Origin: Sympetrum striolatum
Lineage: Eukaryota; Arthropoda; Insecta; Odonata; Libellulidae
Direction of reading: 5' to 3'
Length of the DNA stretch: 64,000 nucleotides
Assembly (NCBI GenBank): GCA_947579665.1
Contig: CANPUZ010000063.1
Location: forward strand, 124,001 to 188,000
The translations under genes and the position numbers were made by a program. The notes under the pieces were generated by a model. The model was given only the letters and a program-made list of their open reading frames with translations, was not told the origin of the DNA and made no database searches. Position 1 is the stretch's first letter. Every line of letters starts with the position of its first letter. Shown in pieces: positions 9,811-21,699 of the stretch.

Positions 9811-11800
9811 GATGAAATAAATTGAAATTTCGCTAAAATTATTCGTTTTTCTTGCTCTTTTCGGTCAAATCTCGATAAAATAAGGAAAATCAAGGGAAAA
9901 AAGATGATAAAAATTGATATTTCGCTAAAATTATTCGTTTTTCTTGCTTTTTTCGGTCAAATCTCGATAAAATAAGGAAAATTAAGTGAAAAAAAGAAGA
10001 AAAAAATTAAAATTTCGCTATAATTATTCGTTTTCTTGCTTTTTTCGGTTAAATCTCGATTAATTAGGGGAAAAAAAGAGGAAAAAAATTAAAATTTCGC
10101 TAAAATAATACGTTATTCTTGCTTTTTTCGGTCAAATCTCGATAAAATAAGGAAAATTAAGGGAAAAAAAGAGGAAAAAAATTTAAATTTCGCTAATGTT
10201 ATTCGTTTTTCTTGCTTTTTTCGGTCAAATCTCGATAAAATAAGGAAAATTAAGGGAAAAAAAGAGGATATAAATTGATATTTCGCTAAAATTATTCGTT
10301 TTTCTTGCTTTTTTCGGTCAAATCTCGATAAAATAAGGAAAATTAAGGGAAAAAAAGAGGATAAAATTGAAATTTTGCTAAAATTATTCGTTTTTCTTCC
10401 TTTTTTTGGTCATATCTCGATAAAATAAGGAAAATGAAGGGAAAAGAAGAGGATAGAAATTGAAATTTCGATAAAATTATTCGTTTTTCTTGCTTTTTTC
10501 GGTCAAATCTCGATAAAATAAGGGAAATTAAGGGGAAAAAAGAGGAAAAAAATTGAAATTTCGCAAAAATTATTCGTTTTAATTGCTTTTTTCTGCCAAA
10601 TCTCGATAAAATAAGGAAAATTAAGGGAAAAAAAGAGGAAAAAAATTAAAATTTCGCTAAAATTATTCGTTTTTCTTGCTTTTTTCGGTCAAATCTCGAT
10701 AAAATAAGGAAAATTAAGGGAAAAAAAGATGAAAAAAATTGAAATTTCGCTAAAATTATTCGTTTTTCTTGCTCTTTTCGGTCAAATCTCGATAAAATAA
10801 GGAAAATCAAGGGAAAAAAGATGATAAAAATTGATATTTCGCTAAAATTATTCGTTTTTCTTGCTTTTTTCGGTCAAATCTCGATAAAATAAGGAAAATT
10901 AAGTGAAAAAAAGAAGAAAAAAATTAAAATTTCGCTATAATTATTCGTTTTCTTGCTTTTTTCGGTTAAATCTCGATTAATTAGGGGAAAAAAAGAGGAA
11001 AAAAATTAAAATTTCGCTAAAATAATTCGTTATTCTTGCTTTTTTCGGTCAAATCTCGATAAAATAAGGAAAATTAAGGGAAAAAAAGAGGAAAAAAATT
11101 TAAATTTCGCTAATGTTATTCGTTTTTCTTGCTTTTTTCGGTCAAATCTCGATAAAATAAGGAAAATTAAGGGAAAAAAAGAGGATATAAATTGATATTT
11201 CGCTAAAATTATTCGTTTTTCTTGCTTTTTTCGGTCAAATCTCGATAAAATAAGGAAAATTAAGGGAAAAAAAGAGGATAAAATTGATATTTCGCTAAAA
11301 TTATTCGTTTTTCTTGCTTTTTTGGTCTAATCTCGATAAAATAAGGAAAATTAAGGGAAAAAAAGTGGAAAAAAAATGAAATTTCGCTAAAATTATTCGT
11401 TTTTCTTCCTTTTTTTGGGCAAATTTCGATAAAATAAGGAAAATTAAGGGAAAAGAAGAGGATAGAAATTGAAATCTCGATAAAATTATTCGTTTTTCTT
11501 GCTTTTTTAGGTCAAATTTCGATAAAATAAGGAAAATTAAGGGAAAAAAAGATGAAAAAATTGAAATTTCGATAAAATTAGTCGTTTTTCTTGCTCTTTT
11601 CGGTCAAATCTCGATAAAATAAGGAAAATTAAGGGGAAAAAAGAGGAAAAAAATTGAAATTTCGCAAAAATTATTCGTTTTACTTGAATTTTTCGGCCAA
11701 ATCTCGATAAAATAAGGAAAATAAAGGGAAAAAAAGAGGAAAAAAATTAAAATTTCGCTAAAATTATTCGTTTCTCTTGCTTTTTTCGGTCAAATCTCGA
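9811..11800 (+). repeat. ~2-kb HOR, copy 3
   Basis: This third copy matches copy 1 at an offset of 4,407 bp and copy 2 at 2,390 bp. Examples are GATGAAATAAATTG at 5,404 and 9,811, and GGTCATATCTCG at 6,001, 8,018 and 10,408. It differs from copy 2 in ending with TTTTTCGGCC (11,694) rather than TTTTTCAGCC. The 4,407-bp offset also holds upstream, 4,980-5,404 to 9,387-9,811, so a larger period of 4,407 bp contains the 2-kb units. Confidence 0.83.
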
Positions 11801-12735
11801 TAAAATAAGGAAAATTAAGGGAAAAAAAGATGATAAAAATTGATATTTCGCTAAAATTATTCGTTTTTCTTGCTTTTTTCGGTCAAATCTCGATAAAATA
11901 AGGAAAATTAAGTGAAAAAAAGAAGAAAAAAATTAAAATTTCGCTATAATTATTCGTTTCTCTTGCTTTTTTCGGTTAAATCTCGATTAATTAAGAGAAA
12001 AAAAGAGGATAAAAATTGAAATTTCGCTAAAATTATTCGTTTTTCTTGCTTTTTTCGGTCAAATCTCGATGAACTAAGGAAAATTAAGGGAAAAAAAGAG
12101 GAAAAAAATTAAAATTTCGCTAAAATTATTCGTTGTTGTTGCTCTTTTCGGTCAAATCTCGATAAAATAAGGAAAATCAAGGGAAAAAAGATGATAAAAA
12201 TTGATATTTCGCTAAAATTATTCGTTTTTCTTGCTTTTTTCGGTCAAATCTCGATAAAATAAGGAAAATTAAGTGAAAAAAAGAAGAAAAAAATTAAAAT
12301 TTCGCTATAATTATTCGTTTTCTTGCTTTTTTCGGTTAAATCTCGATTAATTAGGGGAAAAAAAGAGGAAAAAAATTGAAATTTCGCTAAAATAATTCGT
12401 TATTCTTGCTTTTTTCGGTCAAATCTCGATAAAATAAGGAAAATTAAGGGAAAAAAAGAGGAAAAAAATTTAAATTTCGCTAAAGTTATTCGTTTTTCTT
12501 GCTTTTTTCGGTCAAATCTCGATAAAATAAGGAAAATTAAGGGAAAAAAAGAGGATATAAATTGATATTTCGCTAAAATTATTCGTTTTTCTTGCTTTTT
12601 TCGGTCAAATCTCGATAAAATAAGGAAAATTAAGGGAAAAAAAGAGGATAAAATTGATATTTCGCTAAAATTATTCGTTTTTCTTGCTTTTTTGGTCTAA
12701 TCTCGATAAAATAAGGAAAATTAAGGGAAAAAAAG
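11590..12735 (+). repeat. 1,649-bp-offset duplication, left copy
   Basis: This stretch matches 13,239-14,384 at an offset of 1,649 bp. Exact-offset landmarks are TTCGGCC (11,694 and 13,343), CTCGATGAACTAAGG (12,068 and 13,717) and CTCGATTAATTAGGGG (ending near 12,357 and 14,006). Small private differences, such as GTTGTTGTTGC near 12,133 against GTTGTTCTTGC, show that the copies have begun to diverge. The match stops where the right copy holds the GCTTTATTCGG monomer. Confidence 0.83.
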
Positions 12736-13485
12736 TGGAAAAAAAATGAAATTTCGCTAAAATTATTCGTTTTTCTTCCTTTTTTTGGGCAAATTTCGAT
12801 AAAATAAGGAAAATTAAGGGAAAAGAAGAGGATAGAAATTGAAATCTCGATAAAATTATTCGTTTTTCTTGCTTTTTTAGGTCAAATTTCGATAAAATAA
12901 GGAAAATTAAGGGAAAAAAAGATGAAAAAATTGAAATTTCGATAAAATTAGTCGTTTTTCTTGCTCTTTTCGGTCAAATCTCGATAAAATAAGGAAAATA
13001 AAGGGAAAAAAAGAGGAAAAAAATTAAAATTTCGCTAAAATTATTCGTTTCTCTTGCTTTTTTCGGTCAAATCTCGATAAAATAAGGAAAATTAAGGGGA
13101 AAAAAGAGGAAAAAAATTGAAATTTCGCAAAAATTATTCGTTTTACATGAATTTTTCGGCCAAATCTCGATAAAATAAGGAAAATAAAGGGAAAAAAAGA
13201 GGAAAAAAATTAAAATTTCGCTAAAATTATTCGTTTTTCTTGCTCTTTTCGGTCAAATCTCGATAAAATAAGGAAAATTAAGGGGAAAAAAGAGGAAAAA
13301 AATTGAAATTTCGCAAAAATTATTCGTTTTACTTGAATTTTTCGGCCAAATCTCGATAAAATAAGGAAAATAAAGGGAAAAAAAGAGGAAAAAAATTAAA
13401 ATTTCGCTAAAATTATTCGTTTCTCTTGCTTTTTTCGGTCAAATCTCGATAAAATAAGGAAAATTAAGGGAAAAAAAGATGATAA

Positions 13486-15645
13486 AAATTGATATTTCGC
13501 TAAAATTATTCGTTTTTCTTGCTTTTTTCGGTCAAATCTCGATAAAATAAGGAAAATTAAGTGAAAAAAAGAAGAAAAAAATTAAAATTTCGCTATAATT
13601 ATTCGTTTCTCTTGCTTTTTTCGGTTAAATCTCGATTAATTAAGAGAAAAAAAGAGGATAAAAATTGAAATTTCGCTAAAATTATTCGTTTTTCTTGCTT
13701 TTTTCGGTCAAATCTCGATGAACTAAGGAAAATTAAGGGAAAAAAAGAGGAAAAAAATTAAAATTTCGCTAAAATTATTCGTTGTTCTTGCTCTTTTCGG
13801 TCAAATCTCGATAAAATAAGGAAAATCAAGGGAAAAAAGATGATAAAAATTGATATTTCGCTAAAATTATTCGTTTTTCTTGCTTTTTTCGGTCAAATCT
13901 CGATAAAATAAGGAAAATTAAGTGAAAAAAAGAAGAAAAAAATTAAAATTTCGCTATAATTATTCGTTTTCTTGCTTTTTTCGGTTAAATCTCGATTAAT
14001 TAGGGGAAAAAAAGAGGAAAAAAATTGAAATTTCGCTAAAATAATTCGTTATTCTTGCTTTTTTCGGTCAAATCTCGATAAAATAAGGAAAATTAAGGGA
14101 AAAAAAGAGGAAAAAAATTTAAATTTCGCTAAAGTTATTCGTTTTTCTTGCTTTTTTCGGTCAAATCTCGATAAAATAAGGAAAATTAAGGGAAAAAAAG
14201 AGGATATAAATTGATATTTCGCTAAAATTATTCGTTTTTCTTGCTTTTTTCGGTCAAATCTCGATAAAATAAGGAAAATTAAGGGAAAAAAAGAGGATAA
14301 AATTGATATTTCGCTAAAATTATTCGTTTTTCTTGCTTTTTTGGTCAAATCTCGATAAAATAAGGAAAATTAAGGGAAAAAAAGATGATAAAAATTGATA
14401 TTTTGCTAAAATTATTCGTTTTTCTTGCTTTATTCGGTCAAATCTCGATAAAATAAGGAAAATTAAGGGAAAAAAAGTGGAAAAAAAATGAAATTTCGCT
14501 AAAATTATTCGTTTTTCTTCCTTTTTTTGGGCAAATTTCGATAAAATAAGGAAAATTAAGGGAAAAGAAGAGGATAGAAATTGAAATCTCGATAACATTA
14601 TTCGTTTTTCTTGCTTTTTTAGGTCAAATTTCGATAAAATAAGGAAAATTAGGGGAAAAAAAGAGGAAAAAAATTGAAATTTCGATAAAATTAGTCGTTT
14701 TTCTTGCTTTTTTCGGTCAAATCTCGATAAAATAAGGAAAATTAAGGGAAAAAAAGAGGAAAAAAATTAAAATTTCGCTAAAATTATTCGTTTCTCTTGC
14801 TTTTTTCGGTCAAATCTCGATAAAATAAGGAAAATTAAGGGAAAAAAAGATGAAAAAATTGAAATTTCGCTAAAATTAGTCGTATTCTTGCTCTTTTCGG
14901 TCAAATCTCGATAAAATAAGGAAAATCAAGGGAAAAAAGATGATAAAAATTGAAATTTTGATAAAATTATTCGTTTTTCTTGCTTTTTTCGGTCAAATCA
15001 GGATAAATTAAGGAAAATTAAGGGAAAAAAGAGGAAAAAAATTGAAATTTCGCTAAAGTTATTCGTTTTTCTTGCTTTTTTCGGTCAAATCTCGATAAAA
15101 TAAGGAAAATTAAGGGATAAAAAGAGGATAAAAATTGATATTTCGCTAAAATTATTCGTTTTTCTTGCTTTTTTCGGTCAAATCTCAAAAAAATAAGGAA
15201 AATTAACGGAGAAAAGAGGATAAAAATTGATATTTCGCTAAAATTATTCGTTTTTCTTGCTTTTTTCGGTCAAATATCGATAAAATAAGTAAAATAAGGG
15301 GAAAAAAAGAGGAAAAAAATTGAAATTTCCCTAAAATTATTCGTTTTTCTTGCTTTTTTCGGTCAAATCTCGATAAAATAAGGAAAATCAAGGGAAAAAA
15401 GAGGAAAAAAATTGAAATTTCGCTAAAATTATTCGTTTTTCTTGCTTTTTTTGGTCAAATATCGATAAAATAAGGAAAATTAGGGGAAAAAAAGAGGAAA
15501 AAAATTGAAATTTCGCTAAAATTATTCGTTTTTCTTGCTTTTTTCGGTCAAATCTCGATAAAATAAGGAAAATAAGGGAAATAAAGAGGATAAAAATTGA
15601 AATTTCGCTATAATTATTTGTTTTTCTTGCTTTTTTCGGTCAAAT
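13486..15645 (+). repeat. Long segmental duplication, right copy, part 1
   Basis: This is the copy of 1,290-3,450 (offset 12,196). It overlaps the right copy of the 1,649-bp duplication, so at least two rearrangement events of different scale touch the same DNA. At its right end, near 15,570, one T is lost and an A-tract is broken (GGGAAATAAAGAGG). After 15,645 the sequence departs from the left copy for about 732 bp. Confidence 0.84.
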
Positions 15646-15689
15646 CTCGATAAACTAAGGAAAATTAAGAGAAAAAAAGAGGAAAAAAA

Positions 15690-18341
15690 TAGAAATTTCA
15701 CTAAAATTATTCGTTTTTCTTGCTTTTTTCGGTCAAATCTCGATTAATTAAGGGAAAAAAAGAGGATAAAAATTGAAATTTCGCTAAAATTATTCGTTTT
15801 TCTTGCTTTTTTCGGTCAAATCTCGATAAAATAAGGAAAATTAAGGGAAAAAAGAGGAAAAAAATTGAAATTTCGCTAAAATAATTCGTAATTCTTGCTT
15901 TTTTCGGTCAAATCTCGATAAAATAAGGAAAATTAAGGGAAAAAAAGAGGAAAAAAATTTAAATTTCGCTAAAGTTATTCGTTTTTCTTGCTTTTTTCGG
16001 TCAAATCTCGATAAAATAAGGAAAATTAAGGGAAAAAAAGAGGATATAAATTGATATTTCGCTAAAATTATTCGTTTTTCTTGCTTTTTTCGGTCAAATC
16101 TCGATAAAATAAGGAAAATTAAGGGAAAAAAAGATGATAAAAATTGATATTTTGCTAAAATCATTCGTTTTTCTTGCTTTATTCGGTCAAATCTCGATAA
16201 AATAAGGAAAATTAAGGGGAAAAAAGAGGATAAAAATTGATATCTCGCTAAAATTATTCGTTTTTCTTTCTTTTTTCGGTCAAATCTCGATAAAATAAGG
16301 AAAATCAAGGGAAAAAAGATGATAAAAATTGAAATTACGATAAAATTATTCGTTTTTCTTGCTTTTTTTGGTCAAATCTCGATAAAATAAGGAAAATCAA
16401 GGGAAAAAAGATGATAAAAATTGATATTTTGCTCAAATTATTCGTTTTTCTTGCTTTTTTCGGTCAAATCTCGATAAAATAAGGAAAATTAAGGGAAAAA
16501 AAGTGGAAAAAAATTGAAATTTCGCTAAACTTATTCGTTTTTCTTGCTTTTTTCGGTCAAATCTCGATAAAATAAGGAAAATCAAGGGAAAAAAGATGAT
16601 AATAATTGAAATTACGATAAAATTATTCGTTTTTCTTGCTTTTTTCGGTCGAATCTCGATAAAATAAGGAAAATCAAGGGAAAAAAGATGATAAAAATTG
16701 ATATTTTGCTAAAATTATTCGTTTTTCTTGCTTTTTTCGGTCAAATCTCGATAAAATAAGGAAAATTAAGGGAAAAAAAGTGGAAAAAAAATGAAATTTC
16801 GCTAAAATTATTCGTTTTTCTTCCTTTTTTTGGGCAAATCTCGATAAAATAAGGAAAAGGGAAAAGAAGAGGATAGAAATTGAAATCTCGATAAAATTAT
16901 TTGTTTTTCTTGCTTTTTTCGGTCAAATCTCGATAAAATAAGGAAAATTAAGGGAAAAAAAGATGAAAAAATTGAAATTTCGCTAAAATTAGTCGTTTTT
17001 CTTGCTCTTTTCGGTCAAATCTCGATAAAATAAGGAATATTAAGGGGAAAAAAGAGGAAAAAAATTGAAATTTCGCAAAAATTATTCGTTTTACTTGAAT
17101 TTTTCGGCCAAATCTCGATAAAATAAGGAAAATAAAGGGAAAAAAAGAGGAAAAAAATTAAAATTTCGCAAAAATTATTCGTTTCTCTTGCTTTTTTCGG
17201 TCAAATCTCGATAAAATAAGGAAAATTAAGGGAAAAAAAAGATGAAAAAATTGATATTTCGCTAAAATTAGTCGTATTCTTGCTCTTTTCGGTCAAATCT
17301 CGATAAAATAAGGAAAATCAAGGGAAAAAAGATGATAAAAATTGAAATTTCGATAAAATTATTTGTTTTTCTTGCTTTTTTCGGTCAAATCTAGATAAAA
17401 TAAGGAAAATCAAGGGAAAAAAGATGATAAAAATTGATATTTCGCTAAAATTATTCGTTTTTCTTGCTTTTTTCGGACAAATCTCGATAAAATAAGGAAA
17501 TTAAGGGAAAAAAAGAAGAAAAAAATTAAAATTTCGCTATAATTATACGTTTTCTTGCTTTTTTCGGTTAAATCTCGATTAATTAAGGGAAAAAAAGAGG
17601 ATAAAAATTGAAATTTCGCTAAAATTATTCGTTTTTCTTGCTTTTTTCGGTCAAATCTCGATGAACTAAGGAAAATTAAGGGAAAAAAAGAGGAAAAAAA
17701 TTAAAATTTCGCTAAAATTATTCGTTTCTCTTGCTTTTTTCGGTTAAATCTCGATTAATTAAGAGAAAAAAAGAGGATAAAAATTGAAATTTCGCTAAAA
17801 TTATTCGTTTTTCTTGCTTTTTTCGGTCAAATCTCGATGAACTAAGGAAAATTAAGGGAAAAAAAGAGGAAAAAAATTAAAATTTCGCTAAAATTATTCG
17901 TTGTTCTTGCTTTTTTCGGTCAAATCTCGATAAAATAAGGAAAATTAAGGGAAAAAAAGTGGAAAAAAATTGAAATTTTGCTAAAATTATTCGTTTTTCT
18001 TCCTTTTTTTGGTCATATCTCGATAAAATAAGGAAAATGAAGGGAAAAGAAGAGGATAGAAATTGAAATTTCGATAAAATTATTCGTTTTTCTTGCTTTT
18101 TTCGGTCAAATCTCGATAAAATAAGGGAAATTAAGGGGAAAAAAGAGGAAAAAAATTGAAATTTCGCAAAAATTATTCGTTTTAATTGCTTTTTTCTGCC
18201 AAATCTCGATAAAATAAGGAAAATTAAGGGAAAAAAAGAGGAAAAAAATTAAAATTTCGCTAAAATTATTCGTTTTTCTTGCTTTTTTCGGTCAAATCTC
18301 GATAAAATAAGGAAAATTAAGGGAAAAAAAGATGAAAAAAA
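15690..18341 (+). repeat. 2,652-bp tandem HOR, copy 1
   Basis: This unit of about 28-29 monomers is followed directly by its copy at 18,342-20,930 with offset 2,652 (2,651 after an extra A near 17,232). The junction is marked by a GAAAAAAATAGAAATTTC monomer at both unit starts. The copies are near identical; visible differences are single bases such as AATTATTCG against AATTGTTCG near 19,369 and GGAATATT near 17,036. The unit includes 16,377-18,325, the right copy of the long duplication, so this tandem duplication arose after or along with it. Confidence 0.88.
15841..16308 (-). other. Longest minus-strand open frame (155 codons), not a gene
   Basis: This is one of the two longest open frames in the window; the other is its HOR copy at 18,493-18,960. 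The conceptual product is five tandem 31-residue units, each a hydrophobic run like FFPLIFLILS followed by a basic run like RFDRKKQEKR. Because 93 is 31 codons, any stop-free frame of the monomer stays open across neighbouring copies until an indel shifts it. The start codon is supplied by a chance variant (AAAATCAAGGG read on the minus strand gives the preceding stop and ATTTTCC context). There is no conserved start, no amino-acid conservation beyond DNA identity and no promoter. I treat it as a by-product of the satellite. Confidence 0.85.
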
Positions 18342-20930
18342 TAGAAATTTCGCTAAAATTATTCGTTTTTCTTGCTTTTTTCGGTCAAATCTCGATTAAT
18401 TAAGGGAAAAAAAGAGGATAAAAATTGAAATTTCGCTAAAATTATTCGTTTTTTTTGCTTTTTTCGGTCAAATCTCGATAAAATAAGGAAAATTAAGGGA
18501 AAAAAGAGGAAAAAAATTGAAATTTCGCTAAAATAATTCGTAATTCTTGCTTTTTTCGGTCAAATCTCGATAAAATAAGGAAAATTAAGGGAAAAAAAGA
18601 GGAAAAAAATTTAAATTTCGCTAAAGTTATTCGTTTTTCTTGCTTTTTTCGGTCAAATCTCGATAAAATAAGGAAAATTAAGGGAAAAAAAGAGGATATA
18701 AATTGATATTTCGCTAAAATTATTCGTTTTTCTTGCTTTTTTCGGTCAAATCTCGATAAAATAAGGAAAATTAAGGGAAAAAAAGATGATAAAAATTGAT
18801 ATTTTGCTAAAATCATTCGTTTTTCTTGCTTTATTCGGTCAAATCTCGATAAAATAAGGAAAATTAAGGGGAAAAAAGAGGATAAAAATTGATATCTCGC
18901 TAAAATTATTCGTTTTTCTTTCTTTTTTCGGTCAAATCTCGATAAAATAAGGAAAATCAAGGGAAAAAAGATGATAAAAATTGAAATTACGATAAAATTA
19001 TTCGTTTTTCTTGCTTTTTTTGGTCAAATCTCGATAAAATAAGGAAAATCAAGGGAAAAAAGATGATAAAAATTGATATTTTGCTCAAATTATTCGTTTT
19101 TCTTGCTTTTTTCGGTCAAATCTCGATAAAATAAGGAAAATTAAGGGAAAAAAAGTGGAAAAAAATTGAAATTTCGCTAAACTTATTCGTTTTTCTTGCT
19201 TTTTTCGGTCAAATCTCGATAAAATAAGGAAAATCAAGGGAAAAAAGATGATAATAATTGAAATTACGATAAAATTATTCGTTTTTCTTGCTTTTTTCGG
19301 TCGAATCTCGATAAAATAAGGAAAATCAAGGGAAAAAAGATGATAAAAATTGATATTTTGCTAAAATTGTTCGTTTTTCTTGCTTTTTTCGGTCAAATCT
19401 CGATAAAATAAGGAAAATTAAGGGAAAAAAAGTGGAAAAAAAATGAAATTTCGCTAAAATTATTCGTTTTTCTTCCTTTTTTTGGGCAAATCTCGATAAA
19501 ATAAGGAAAAGGGAAAAGAAGAGGATAGAAATTGAAATCTCGATAAAATTATTTGTTTTTCTTGCTTTTTTCGGTCAAATCTCGATAAAATAAGGAAAAT
19601 TAAGGGAAAAAAAGATGAAAAAATTGAAATTTCGCTAAAATTAGTCGTTTTTCTTGCTCTTTTCGGTCAAATCTCGATAAAATAAGGAAAATTAAGGGGA
19701 AAAAAGAGGAAAAAAATTGAAATTTCGCAAAAATTATTCGTTTTACTTGAATTTTTCGGCCAAATCTCGATAAAATAAGGAAAATAAAGGGAAAAAAAGA
19801 GGAAAAAAATTAAAATTTCGCAAAAATTATTCGTTTCTCTTGCTTTTTTCGGTCAAATCTCGATAAAATAAGGAAAATTAAGGGAAAAAAAGATGAAAAA
19901 ATTGATATTTCGCTAAAATTAGTCGTATTCTTGCTCTTTTCGGTCAAATCTCGATAAAATAAGGAAAATCAAGGGAAAAAAGATGATAAAAATTGAAATT
20001 TCGATAAAATTATTTGTTTTTCTTGCTTTTTTCGGTCAAATCTAGATAAAATAAGGAAAATCAAGGGAAAAAAGATGATAAAAATTGATATTTCGCTAAA
20101 ATTATTCGTTTTTCTTGCTTTTTTCGGACAAATCTCGATAAAATAAGGAAATTAAGGGAAAAAAAGAAGAAAAAAATTAAAATTTCGCTATAATTATACG
20201 TTTTCTTGCTTTTTTCGGTTAAATCTCGATTAATTAAGGGAAAAAAAGAGGATAAAAATTGAAATTTCGCTAAAATTATTCGTTTTTCTTGCTTTTTTCG
20301 GTCAAATCTCGATGAACTAAGGAAAATTAAGGGAAAAAAAGAGGAAAAAAATTAAAATTTCGCTAAAATTATTCGTTTCTCTTGCTTTTTTCGGTTAAAT
20401 CTCGATTAATTAAGAGAAAAAAAGAGGATAAAAATTGAAATTTCGCTAAAATTATTCGTTTTTCTTGCTTTTTTCGGTCAAATCTCGATGAACTAAGGAA
20501 AATTAAGGGAAAAAAAGAGGAAAAAAATTAAAATTTCGCTAAAATTATTCGTTGTTCTTGCTTTTTTCGGTCAAATCTCGATAAAATAAGGAAAATTAAG
20601 GGAAAAAAAGTGGAAAAAAATTGAAATTTTGCTAAAATTATTCGTTTTTCTTCCTTTTTTTGGTCATATCTCGATAAAATAAGGAAAATGAAGGGAAAAG
20701 AAGAGGATAGAAATTGAAATTTCGATAAAATTATTCGTTTTTCTTGCTTTTTTCGGTCAAATCTCGATAAAATAAGGGAAATTAAGGGGAAAAAAGAGGA
20801 AAAAAATTGAAATTTCGCAAAAATTATTCGTTTTAATTGCTTTTTTCTGCCAAATCTCGATAAAATAAGGAAAATTAAGGGAAAAAAAGAGGAAAAAAAT
20901 TAAAATTTCGCTAAAATTATTCGTTTTTCT
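18342..20930 (+). repeat. 2,652-bp tandem HOR, copy 2
   Basis: This is the second copy of the 15,690-18,341 unit. It ends near 20,930, where GCTCTTTTCGG replaces GCTTTTTTCGG and the sequence switches to the series found in the 2-kb HOR (82-bp monomer near 21,080, CTAATGTTATTCG near 21,272). Confidence 0.87.
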
Positions 20931-21699
20931 TGCTCTTTTCGGTCAAATCTCGATAAAATAAGGAAAATCAAGGGAAAAAAGATGATAAAAATTGATATTT
21001 CGCTAAAATTATTCGTTTTTCTTGCTTTTTTCGGTCAAATCTCGATAAAATAAGGAAAATTAAGTGAAAAAAAGAAGAAAAAAATTAAAATTTCGCTATA
21101 ATTATTCGTTTTCTTGCTTTTTTCGGTTAAATCTCGATTAATTAGGGGAAAAAAAGAGGAAAAAAATTAAAATTTCGCTAAAATAATTCGTTATTCTTGC
21201 TTTTTTCGGTCAAATCTCGATAAAATAAGGAAAATTAAGGGAAAAAAAGAGGAAAAAAATTTAAATTTCGCTAATGTTATTCGTTTTTCTTGCTTTTTTC
21301 GGTCAAATCTCGATAAAATAAGGAAAATTAAGGGAAAAAAAGAGGATATAAATTGATATTTCGCTAAAATTATTCGTTTTTCTTGCTTTTTTCGGTCAAA
21401 TCTCGATAAAATAAGGAAAATTAAGGGAAAAAAAGAGGATAAAATTGATATTTCGCTAAAATTATTCGTTTTTCTTGCTTTTTTGGTCAAATCTCGATAA
21501 AATAAGGAAAATTAAGGGAAAAAAAGTGGAAAAAAAATGAAATTTCGCTAAAATTATTCGTTTTTCTTCCTTTTTTTGGGCAAATTTCGATAAAATAAGG
21601 AAAATTAAGGGAAAAGAAGAGGATAGAAATTGAAATCTCGATAAAATTATTCGTTTTTCTTGCTTTTTTAGGTCAAATTTCGATAAAATAAGGAAAATT

